Assembly (NCBI GenBank): GCA_050260275.1
Contig: JBLNBX010000055.1
Span: 1-20,569 of the forward strand
DNA length: 20,569 nt
Direction of reading: 5' to 3'
DNA from: DATMXS01 sp050260275
GTDB taxonomy: Bacteria > Acidobacteriota > Terriglobia > Bryobacterales > Bryobacteraceae
The notes beneath the pieces were generated by a model. That model worked only from the letters and a program-made list of their open reading frames with translations. It had not been told where the DNA came from and ran no database searches. The translations under genes and the position numbers were made by a program. The first letter of the stretch is position 1. Each line of letters opens with the position of its first letter. Below are positions 1 through 7,630 of this stretch, in pieces.

Positions 1-403
1 TCTTCCACTGGAGTTCGACAGGCACTTGCACGAGTGCGGTGAATGCCGTGAGGAAGTGAGCTGGATGCAGGAACAGTCTCGTCTGCTGCGGTCGCTGGCT
101 GCGCCGCGGGGGATGGAACCGGCCCCGGGCTTCTACGCCCGGGTGATGAACCGCATCGAGCGGCAGCAGGTGTCTCCGTTCTGGGCCGCGTTTCTCGACC
201 CGGCCTTCGGGCGGAGCCTCTCGGCGGCCGCGCTCGCTGTGGTCGCCCTCATCTTCAGCTTCCTGATCTTCACGGACGCGCAACGCCGGCCCGAGATGGC
301 CGCCGCCGACGCCATAGTAACCACGCAGCACCCTCCGCTCGGCGTGGACCGCAACCAAGATCGCGAGACCGTTTTCGTGACGCTCGCGACGTGGAAGGAG
401 TAG
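1..403 (+). CDS. Zinc-finger anti-sigma factor (5' end outside window)
   Basis: The reading frame is open from the first bases, so the N-terminus lies upstream of the window; the first ATG/TTG-like codons inside should not be taken as the start. The visible N-terminal part carries HLHECGEC, an H-x3-C-x2-C zinc-binding motif of the ZAS anti-sigma domain. After a cytoplasmic linker comes one hydrophobic segment (AALAVVALIFSFLIF) and a short tail of about 40 residues ending in TWKE. This is the usual layout of a membrane-anchored anti-sigma factor: the zinc domain holds an ECF sigma factor in the cytoplasm and the membrane span links it to envelope stress. The sigma gene would be expected just upstream, outside the window. 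The next gene (Spy/CpxP-like) starts 6 bp after the stop, and its Shine-Dalgarno sits inside this gene's last codons, so the two are co-transcribed. Family call from the motif and topology; exact subfamily not determined. Confidence 0.82.
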   Translation, partial: LPLEFDRHLHECGECREEVSWMQEQSRLLRSLAAPRGMEPAPGFYARVMNRIERQQVSPFWAAFLDPAFGRSLSAAALAVVALIFSFLIFTDAQRRPEMAAADAIVTTQHPPLGVDRNQDRETVFVTLATWKE

Positions 404-409
404 CACGCG

Positions 410-799
410 ATGGTTCGCGCGGGGTGCCCCTGGCGCAATCCGAGAGTCCTGCTCACGCTGTTCCTGGTCTTCGCGGCCGGCTTCAGCGCGGGGCTCCTGA
501 CCGTACGGGTGGGCGCGGTGGATGTGACGCAGTCCGCGAAAGCCGCGCCGGGCTGGGAGAGCGGCAAGGCGGCCTTGCTCGAGCGTTTCAAGACCGAGGT
601 TGACCTCACGCCGGAGCAGACGCGCCAGCTCGAAACCGTTCTCGATGACTACTTCACCTACTACCACACGCTCCAGGCGCAGCTCGACGACGTCCGCGCC
701 GACGGCAAGGAGCGCATTCTCCGCATTTTGAACGACGATCAGAAGCGCCGCTTCGAGCGGATGATTTCCGGAATGCAAGACGAGCGGAAGCTGCACTGA
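410..799 (+). CDS. Spy/CpxP-like periplasmic stress protein
   Basis: 129 residues. The N-terminus has one hydrophobic signal/anchor segment (residues about 14-34), and the rest is a highly charged helical region. The helical part contains LTPEQTRQLETVLDDY and later LNDDQKRRFERM. The pair of 'LTxxQ' and 'L..dQ...F..m' helices is characteristic of the Spy/CpxP/heavy-metal-resistance family of periplasmic chaperone-like sensors. AAGGAG at 395-400, 9 bases before the ATG, fixes the start and lies within the end of the anti-sigma gene. Known members buffer misfolded proteins or metals in the periplasm and are often encoded with ECF-sigma/anti-sigma pairs. Role here as an envelope-stress effector or feedback partner of the upstream anti-sigma factor is inferred from context. 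Confidence 0.75.
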   Translation: MVRAGCPWRNPRVLLTLFLVFAAGFSAGLLTVRVGAVDVTQSAKAAPGWESGKAALLERFKTEVDLTPEQTRQLETVLDDYFTYYHTLQAQLDDVRADGKERILRILNDDQKRRFERMISGMQDERKLH

Positions 800-818
800 G
801 ACTGCGCGGCGAACGGCG

Positions 819-836
819 CGCGGCGCGAGCGCCGCG
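819..836 (+). terminator. Possible terminator hairpin after the anti-sigma/Spy operon
   Basis: A 7-bp perfect GC stem (cgcggcg/cgccgcg) with a 4-base loop (cgag) begins 20 bases after the Spy-like gene's stop. There is no T-tract after it, so intrinsic termination is uncertain. It could also be the first member of the hairpin-rich block that follows. Confidence 0.35.
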
Positions 837-909
837 GCTTGAACGCTCCCCTGCATCCACGAATATCCAGCTTGTTGGCTGTAGGGACAGGGGCTAAAAC
901 CCCTTCCTC

Positions 910-932
910 TTGAGAGCCCTCTTCGGCACGGC
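910..932 (+). repeat. 23-bp direct repeat, copy 1
   Basis: Identical over 23 bases to 1419-1441. It begins TTGAGAGCCCTC and ends in GGCACGGC, which is the left arm of the 8-bp hairpin at 925-944. The repeat therefore carries half of a palindrome plus a unique flank, suggesting duplication of a unit larger than the hairpin itself. Confidence 0.85.
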
Positions 933-1418
933 TAAAGCCGTGCCCTGATACGAACCCAAGTCAACGGAGCCCGTTCACGGCGCGGCCCGAGCCGCCTACA
1001 AAGCGACCACTTCTGTCCGCATCAAAGGGTTTCGCATCAGGGCCCGATCACGGTCGAACCGTGCGGATCTGCCATTGCTTCCTGTAGGAGACTTCCCGGG
1101 AGGCGGGCTTGAGCCCGCGCAGGGCTTCAGCCCTGCAGGGAGACTGTGAGCCGGGATGCGCGGAGCTGAAGCTCCGCCGCGGACTAAAGTCCGCCCCCCT
1201 GATGCGAGCACTGCATCCTGTGCCACCGAACCCACGCCCCTGGTGGGGCGGACGCCCTCGTCCGCGCCGGACCCCCTGGTCCGGCTTCTCCGTACCATTG
1301 AGCCTCCCGTGGAGAGCCTCATATCAGGCCCGACGTCAACCGGGCCGATCACGTCCGCCACAAGCGCGGGCTTCAGCCCCTGCATGAACATCAACGACGA
1401 CAGGAGCTAGAGCCCCCT

Positions 1419-1441
1419 TTGAGAGCCCTCTTCGGCACGGC
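1419..1441 (+). repeat. 23-bp direct repeat, copy 2
   Basis: Exact second copy of 910-932. Here the hairpin is degenerate: the arm GGCACGG is followed by CCAGAA and CCGGGCC, with one mismatch. A further, perfect version with arms GGCACGG and CCGTGCC lies at 1459-1478. The two copies lie near the two ends of the hairpin block. Confidence 0.85.
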
Positions 1442-1546
1442 CAGAACCGGGCCCCGATGGCACGGCCAAATCCGTGCCCCAATGCGGCCCGCACCGCAAC
1501 GCTCGCCCTTCGGCCGCGAGCGCCGGTTGAGATACTCTGGTCTCTT

Positions 1547-2146
1547 ATGAAAGTCGTCGCTATCAATGGAAGCGCCCGCAAGGACGGGAATACCGCAATT
1601 CTCCTGAATTATGTGCTCCGCGAACTCGAGGCCGAAGGAATCGAGACCGAGCTGATCCACCTCAGCGGCAAGACCATTCACGGCTGCCTGGCCTGCCGCA
1701 CCTGCAGCGCACGCAAGGACGGCCGATGCGCCCAGAAGGACGACTACGGTAACGAGTGCATCGAAAAGATGGCCGCCGCCGACGGCATTCTGCTCGGCTC
1801 GCCGACCTACGTCACGGACGTCTCGCCCGAGATGAAGGCGCTCATCGACCGCGCATGCCTGGTGGGGCGTGCGAACGGCGGCCTCATGCGCCGCAAAGTA
1901 GGCGCGGCGGTCGTGGCCGTACGCCGCGCCGGGGCGATCCAGGCGTTCGACACCCTCAATCACTTTTTCCTGATCAGCGAGATGATCGTGCCGGGTTCGA
2001 GCTACTGGAACATCGGCATCGGCAATGAGAAAGGCGACGTGGAGAAGGATGCCGAGGGCATCGCGACGATGCGCACGCTCGGCCGCAACATGGCCTGGGT
2101 GCTGAAGCGTGTGGCGGGGCAGGAAGCCGCGGCCGCACAGGCGTAG
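1547..2146 (+). CDS. Flavodoxin-like FMN reductase / iron-sulfur flavoprotein family
   Basis: 199 residues, beginning MKVVAINGSARKDGNT. This N-terminal beta strand and phosphate-binding loop (residues 3-16) is typical of NADPH-dependent FMN reductase/flavodoxin-fold proteins. A second flavin-contacting segment, LLGSPTYVTDVSPEMKALID, follows mid-protein. Cysteines at 47, 50, 53 and 61 form C-x2-C-x2-C-x7-C, which fits the compact C-x2-C-x2-C-x4-7-C motif known from iron-sulfur flavoproteins (Isf), where it binds a [4Fe-4S] cluster. The likely role is a cytoplasmic flavin-dependent electron-transfer or reductase protein; the substrate is not deducible. I start at the ATG at 1547 because upstream in-frame sequence is low-complexity and the family begins with K-V/I-x-x-I-N-G-S. 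A TACTCT box at 1533-1538 would give a very short leader. It stands alone, convergent with proS. Confidence 0.85.
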   Translation: MKVVAINGSARKDGNTAILLNYVLRELEAEGIETELIHLSGKTIHGCLACRTCSARKDGRCAQKDDYGNECIEKMAAADGILLGSPTYVTDVSPEMKALIDRACLVGRANGGLMRRKVGAAVVAVRRAGAIQAFDTLNHFFLISEMIVPGSSYWNIGIGNEKGDVEKDAEGIATMRTLGRNMAWVLKRVAGQEAAAAQA

Positions 2147-2353
2147 GCGCACACGAATCCTCCGCGGGTGGAGCGGGAGGCGCGCACACCGTAGCCATGC
2201 CGCTCGGTCACAGAGCCCTCAACAGATTGCTGCTACGAATTGTGAGAGCGCCGGCAGGAAAGGCTTGGCAACGCCTGGCGGAAGCCCCGCCTCACGTTGC
2301 ACGCCTGCCACACCGAGCCCTGCAACCAGCGCGCGAGCGAGGTTAACTCCACC

Positions 2354-2377
2354 CGCGCCGCGCGCCAGTCCGGCGCG
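2354..2377 (-). terminator. Hairpin immediately after proS
   Basis: A 7-bp GC stem (2354-2360 with 2371-2377, loop of 10) directly abuts the proS stop codon at 2378-2380 on the minus strand. There is no U-tract. It may act as a 3' stabilising or terminating structure between the convergent flavoprotein and proS genes. Confidence 0.35.
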
Positions 2378-4096
<1,719 letters not shown>

Positions 4097-4116
4097 TTTT
4101 GAGGGTCCGGGCGGAT

Positions 4117-4145
4117 AGAATAGAAATCTTACCAAGGAACGGCAA
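4117..4145 (-). promoter_or_regulatory. Candidate sigma-70-type promoter of proS
   Basis: Read on the minus strand, TTGCCG (4145-4140) and TATTCT (4122-4117) are separated by 17 bases. A start near 4110 would give a proS leader of about 14 bases. The same AT-rich box read on the plus strand is TAGAAT (4116-4121), a plausible -10 for the divergent rpiB-glyA gene. The two promoters would then overlap back to back. Assigned by eye. Confidence 0.45.
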
Positions 4146-4149
4146 CCCA

Positions 4150-5886
4150 ATGAGAATAGCTATCGGCGCTGACCACGCCGGATTCGCACTAAAAGAAGAA
4201 CTGAAGCGCTCGCTGGAGCAACAGGGGCACGCTGTCGTGGACCGTGGCACCTACTCTGCGGAATCCTGCGACTATCCCGATTTCGCCGGGCTGGTGGCTG
4301 CGGACGTTGCCGCCGGGCGTGCCGACCGCGGCATCCTGGTGTGCTACACCGGCGTGGGCATGTCCATGGCCGCCAATAAGGTGAACGGCATCCGCGCGGG
4401 GCTGGGCACCGTCGTGGAGCAGGTGCAGTTGATGCGCCGCCACAACGACGCCAACGTGCTCACGATAGGCGCGAAGTACACGGACTTCGCCTGCGCCTCC
4501 GCCCTGGTTTCGGCCTTTCTCGAGACGGCATTCGAGGGCGGGCGTCACGGGCGGCGCGTCAATAAGATAGCGGCCCTGGAGCCGCAGAACGGAGGAGGCG
4601 CCATGAGCGAGGCGTTGGGCTGGCTTGCCGAGCCGCTCAGCAAGGCCGATCCTGAGATCTATGCGGCCGTCCGCAAGGAGCTCGAGCGCCAGGACAGCCG
4701 CCTCGAACTCATTGCCAGCGAGAACTTTACGTCCGAGGCAGTGCTCGAAGCCGCCGGCACCGTGCTCACCAATAAGTACGCCGAAGGCTACCCCGGCAAG
4801 CGCTACTACGGCGGCTGCGAGTTCGTGGACATCGCCGAGAACCTCGCCCGCGACCGCGCCAAGGCGCTTTTCAAAGCCGAGCACGCCAACGTGCAGCCCC
4901 ACTCCGGCGCGCAGGCCAACATGGCCGCCTACATGGCCGTCCTGCAGCCGGGCGACACGATCCTCGGGATGAACCTGGACCATGGCGGCCACCTCACGCA
5001 CGGCAGCCCCGTGAACTTCTCCGGAAAGCTGTACAAGGTGGTGCCTTACGGAGTCTCCCGCGAAACCGAGCAGATCGACTACGACGAACTCGCCCGCCTC
5101 GCTGAGGAGCACAAGCCGAAGCTGATCGTCGGAGGCGGCAGCGCTTACCCCCGCATCATCGATTTCGCCCGCATGCGCGAGATCGCCGATTCAGTCGGCG
5201 CGCTGCTCATGATCGACATGGCGCACTTTTCGGGGCTCGTCGCGGCAGGCCTGCACCCGAACCCGTGCGAGTGGGCGGACATCGTCACCTCAACGACGCA
5301 CAAGACACTGCGGGGGCCGCGCTCCGGCATGATCCTCTGCAAGGAGAAGCTGGCCAAGGATATCGACAAGGCCGTATTCCCGGGCGTGCAGGGTGGGCCG
5401 CTGATGCACATCATCGCGGCGAAGGCCGTGTGTTTCCTTCAGGCTATGCAGCCCGAGTTCAAGGATTACCAAAAGCAGGTGCTGGCCAACGCGAAGGCGC
5501 TCGCAAAGGGCCTCTCGGAAGCCGGTTACCGCATCGTCTCCGGCGGCACCGACACGCACCTGATGCTGGTGGACGTCTTTTCGAAGGGAATACGCGGCCG
5601 CGACGCCGAGCGCGCGCTCGACGACGCTTACATCACCGTCAACAAGAACAAGATCCCGTTCGACACGAACCCGCCGGTGAACCCGAGCGGCATCCGCCTG
5701 GGCAGCCCGGCGGTGACGACTCGAGGGTTCCGCGAGCCGGAGATGGCGGAAGTAGCGCGGCTGATCGCCCGCGTGCTGGACGCCCCCGGCGACGAAAGCG
5801 TCCGCGACGAAGTTCGCGCCGGCGTGCGCGCCCTGACGGCGCGTTTCCCGTTGTACGGGTGGAAGATGGCCTCGGCGACGGCCTAG
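4150..5886 (+). CDS. RpiB-serine hydroxymethyltransferase fusion protein
   Basis: 578 residues without an internal stop. Residues 1-149 are ribose-5-phosphate isomerase B, which interconverts ribose- and ribulose-5-phosphate: GADHAGF near the N-terminus, catalytic Cys65 in LVCYTGVGMSMAANKV, His98 in RRHNDANVL, and the family C-terminus RRVNKIAALE. After a short linker (PQNGGGA), residues 152-578 form a complete serine hydroxymethyltransferase (GlyA), which makes glycine and methylene-THF from serine. It shows LELIASENFTSEAVLEA, NKYAEGYPGKRYYGG and the PLP lysine K385 in TSTTHKTLRGPRSG. The isomerase has Tyr66 where C-G-T is usual. A strong ribosome binding site precedes an ATG at the GlyA junction (4603), so free SHMT may also be made. 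Start at 4150, after AAGGA at 4134-4138. The glycosyltransferase follows 13 bp downstream. A sequencing error removing a stop codon is the main alternative to a true fusion. Confidence 0.92.
   Translation: MRIAIGADHAGFALKEELKRSLEQQGHAVVDRGTYSAESCDYPDFAGLVAADVAAGRADRGILVCYTGVGMSMAANKVNGIRAGLGTVVEQVQLMRRHNDANVLTIGAKYTDFACASALVSAFLETAFEGGRHGRRVNKIAALEPQNGGGAMSEALGWLAEPLSKADPEIYAAVRKELERQDSRLELIASENFTSEAVLEAAGTVLTNKYAEGYPGKRYYGGCEFVDIAENLARDRAKALFKAEHANVQPHSGAQANMAAYMAVLQPGDTILGMNLDHGGHLTHGSPVNFSGKLYKVVPYGVSRETEQIDYDELARLAEEHKPKLIVGGGSAYPRIIDFARMREIADSVGALLMIDMAHFSGLVAAGLHPNPCEWADIVTSTTHKTLRGPRSGMILCKEKLAKDIDKAVFPGVQGGPLMHIIAAKAVCFLQAMQPEFKDYQKQVLANAKALAKGLSEAGYRIVSGGTDTHLMLVDVFSKGIRGRDAERALDDAYITVNKNKIPFDTNPPVNPSGIRLGSPAVTTRGFREPEMAEVARLIARVLDAPGDESVRDEVRAGVRALTARFPLYGWKMASATA
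4591..4605 (+). promoter_or_regulatory. Internal ribosome binding site and start of the GlyA part
   Basis: GGAGGAGG (4591-4598) lies 4 to 7 bases upstream of an in-frame ATG at 4603 that begins MSEALGWLAEPLS, a normal SHMT N-terminus. It sits exactly at the junction of the RpiB and SHMT domains, within the linker codons (Gly-Gly-Gly-Ala). This would allow a separate SHMT of about 427 residues in addition to the fusion. Whether it is used cannot be told from sequence. Confidence 0.7.
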
Positions 5887-5899
5887 TGAGTGGGGTCAA

Positions 5900-7051
5900 G
5901 TGCCTCTGCGCATTGCTTTCGACGCGCGACGTATCGGCGATTTCGGCATAGGCACGTACATCCGCAACCTGATCCACGCCCTGGCGGAAATCGATCACGA
6001 AAACAATTACATCCTGATCGCTGCCCGCCGGGGCGAGCCCGAACTGCTGAATCTGCCGCCCAATTTCAACATCGTCGAGTATCAGCGTCCGGATACCGAC
6101 TGGGTTAACAACTTCTCGTTTTTCTTCTTTTTGCGGGAGTTGTCTGTGGATCTCGTGCACGCTCCCGTGAACACCGTCCCGCTGCTGATGCCGCGGCCGT
6201 ATGTGGTCACGATTCACGATATGAGCAGCCTGATCTACGGAGCGGACCGCCACGGGCACAGGTTCAGGCAGTACATGTTCAAGCGGGGGCTCGAGCGCGC
6301 GGCACGCATCATCGCCGTCTCGGCAGCGACGCGGCGCGACGTCGAGAACATCCTGGGCATCCCGGCGGACCGCATACGGCAGATCTACGACGCACCCGAC
6401 CCGCGGTTTCTGGAGCCGCGGAGGTCGGGCGACGGAGCGGAATCCGCGCGCCAGCGCATCCTGGAGCGCTACCAGATAAACCACCCGTTCCTGCTGTACG
6501 CCGGCGCCGTTCGCCCGCAGAAGAACATCCCGCGGCTCGTGGAAGCCTTTGCCGTGCTCAGGAACGACCTGGAGCGGCATCCGGTGTACAAGGATCTCCG
6601 CCTGATCATCATCGGCGACGAGATCTCACGCTATCCCGCCGTGCGGCGTTCGGTGAACAAGACCCGCATGGAGAACTATGTGCGGTTCCTGGGCTTCGTG
6701 CCGTTCGAAACGCTTCGCGTGTTCTTCGAAGCGGCTTCCGCTTTCGTCTTCCCGTCACTGTACGAGGGCTTCGGACTGCCGCCACTGGAAGCCATGGCAT
6801 CGGGCACGCCGGTAGTAACCTCTCACGTTAGCTCTTTGCCGGAAGTTGTTGACCAAGCAGCCATGTTCGTTAACCCGGAGAACGTCTTCGACATCGCCCG
6901 GGGCATACGGGAGGTGCTGCTCGATGACGACCTGCGGGCACAGCTCGTCCGCGGCGGGTACGAGCAGGCCCGGCGGTTCAGTTGGAACAAGACGGCGGCG
7001 GAGGTTCTCGAAATCTACCGCGAAGTGGCTCAGTCCCGAGGCCGCAGTTGA
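5900..7051 (+). CDS. GT4-family glycosyltransferase
   Basis: 383 residues, GT-B fold. The N-terminal Rossmann half starts LRIAFDARRIGDFGIGTYIRNLI, with the glycine-rich acceptor-side loop. The C-terminal half carries LLYAGAVRPQKNIPRLVEAF and the EX7E nucleotide-sugar motif in SLYEGFGLPPLEAMASG (Glu289 and Glu297), then TPVVTSHVSSLPEVV. These identify a retaining glycosyltransferase family 4 enzyme acting at the cytoplasmic face of the membrane on lipid-linked or polysaccharide acceptors. Donor and acceptor are not deducible. The start is a GTG at 5900 behind GGGG; the family N-terminus begins at once, so no upstream start is needed. It lies 13 bp after the rpiB-glyA fusion, probably the same transcript. 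Its last 22 bp overlap the 3' end of the convergent XRE gene. Confidence 0.92.
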   Translation: MPLRIAFDARRIGDFGIGTYIRNLIHALAEIDHENNYILIAARRGEPELLNLPPNFNIVEYQRPDTDWVNNFSFFFFLRELSVDLVHAPVNTVPLLMPRPYVVTIHDMSSLIYGADRHGHRFRQYMFKRGLERAARIIAVSAATRRDVENILGIPADRIRQIYDAPDPRFLEPRRSGDGAESARQRILERYQINHPFLLYAGAVRPQKNIPRLVEAFAVLRNDLERHPVYKDLRLIIIGDEISRYPAVRRSVNKTRMENYVRFLGFVPFETLRVFFEAASAFVFPSLYEGFGLPPLEAMASGTPVVTSHVSSLPEVVDQAAMFVNPENVFDIARGIREVLLDDDLRAQLVRGGYEQARRFSWNKTAAEVLEIYREVAQSRGRS

Positions 7052-7368
7052 GACCTGGCGGGCGGGTGCTCTAGCGCTAGAAGTGTGCTAGCGCGTTCGC
7101 CCGGGATAGTTCCGAACCGGCGGGAGCACATCGAGCACTGGTACGCCCCCGGGCAGACCGGCAAAAGGTCCGCCGCGCGGAGGCCAAGCGCACGCAGGAG
7201 GCGGTCGGCGCTCTCCGGCGAGGGCAACCGCACACCCTTCAGAACATTGTGGACGTGGGGCTGCGACAGACCCGCCAGCCGGGCCAACCCCCGCTCAGTA
7301 ACTTCGCCGTTGCGGACGCGCCACCTGATTTCTTCGGTCGCTCGGCGAAGCATTACCGTGAAAGTCAC
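7030..7368 (-). CDS. XRE-type helix-turn-helix regulator
   Basis: 112 residues from the GTG at 7368, which has GGAG 8 bases upstream; an alternative ATG at 7353 has no clear ribosome binding site. Residues about 10-65 form a Cro/C1-type helix-turn-helix: EEIRWRVRNGEVTERGLARL, then AGLSQPHVHNVLKGVRLPSP and ADRLLRALGLRAADLLPV. The tail (about 45 residues) has three cysteines in VCPGAYQCSMCSRRFG, which could bind metal or be a redox element; I do not recognise it as a family. The far C-terminus is encoded across the glycosyltransferase's terminator-like structure and may be poorly conserved. A perfect inverted repeat overlaps its start (7368-7392), consistent with autoregulation. It diverges from the zinc-ribbon gene at 7631, its most likely target. 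DNA-binding role is secure; targets are inferred. Confidence 0.75.
   Translation of the reverse strand: MTFTVMLRRATEEIRWRVRNGEVTERGLARLAGLSQPHVHNVLKGVRLPSPESADRLLRALGLRAADLLPVCPGAYQCSMCSRRFGTIPGERASTLLALEHPPARSQLRPRD
7059..7103. terminator. Two-tier hairpin after the glycosyltransferase gene
   Basis: An outer 6-bp stem (7059-7064 with 7098-7103) encloses an inner 7-bp perfect stem gcgctag/ctagcgc (7074-7080 with 7088-7094, loop aagtgtg). It starts 8 bases after the glycosyltransferase stop and lies inside the C-terminal coding region of the convergent XRE gene. There is no T-tract. A role as terminator or transcript end structure is inferred from position. Confidence 0.4.
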
Positions 7369-7392
7369 ACCTATATCTCCACGAAATAGGTG
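7368..7392 (-). promoter_or_regulatory. Inverted repeat over the XRE gene's ribosome binding site
   Basis: CACCTAT (7368-7374) and ATAGGTG (7386-7392) form a perfect 7-bp inverted repeat with 11 bases between. On the XRE message the GGAG Shine-Dalgarno falls in the loop, and the last stem base is the first base of the GTG start codon. It could be a protein operator for autorepression or an RNA hairpin controlling translation. Confidence 0.5.
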
Positions 7393-7537
7393 CGGCACAA
7401 ACCCGCAAAATATCATTCGATTAGATCATTTTAATTTGTGTCTTATACGGAATTGAACGCAGGCTAAGTCACTGAGAACACAGAAAACTCCCGTAGTACT
7501 CCGAAGTGGTAATGCGAGTCATGGGTCCCACGCAACA

Positions 7538-7565
7538 TTGACCAAATTCGGCGTTTTGCTACTTT
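7538..7565 (+). promoter_or_regulatory. Candidate promoter of the zinc-ribbon gene
   Basis: TTGACC (7538-7543), a 16-base spacer and TACTTT (7560-7565) give a sigma-70-like promoter. A start near 7572 would leave a leader of about 60 bases ahead of the ATG at 7631. It lies in the relatively AT-rich 262-bp divergent region. Assigned by eye. Confidence 0.4.
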
Positions 7566-7630
7566 TGAGAGCAGTTTTTGCGGCGTTGGAGCGGGGCTGC
7601 CGCCGGGATATGGTTTAGAGGACATCAACA

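Larger units (their letters stand above)
889..1478. repeat. Intergenic cluster of short hairpins with covarying stems
   Basis: This gene-free block contains a dense series of small perfect hairpins. Stem/loop positions: 889-904 (5 bp), 925-944 (8 bp, loop TAAA), 1049-1063 (6 bp), 1103-1118 (6 bp, TTGA), 1119-1136 (7 bp, TTCA), 1160-1177 (7 bp, TGAA), 1179-1194 (6 bp, TAAA), 1235-1250 (6 bp, TGGT), 1248-1265 (7 bp, CCCT), 1266-1285 (8 bp, CCCT), 1327-1346 (6 bp), 1368-1379 (4 bp, TTCA) and 1459-1478 (7 bp). The stems differ in sequence but stay self-complementary. The TNNA-loop members share a CTNNAG centre. TTCA and TGAA loops are reverse complements, so copies lie in both orientations. No credible ORF runs through the block. 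It resembles palindromic intergenic repeat families; the function is unknown. Confidence 0.8.

Noticed and set aside
996..1410. Several frames of 80-130 codons on both strands across the hairpin block
   Set aside because: Low-complexity Pro/Arg/Ser-rich products, no ribosome binding sites, and they run straight through perfect palindromes.
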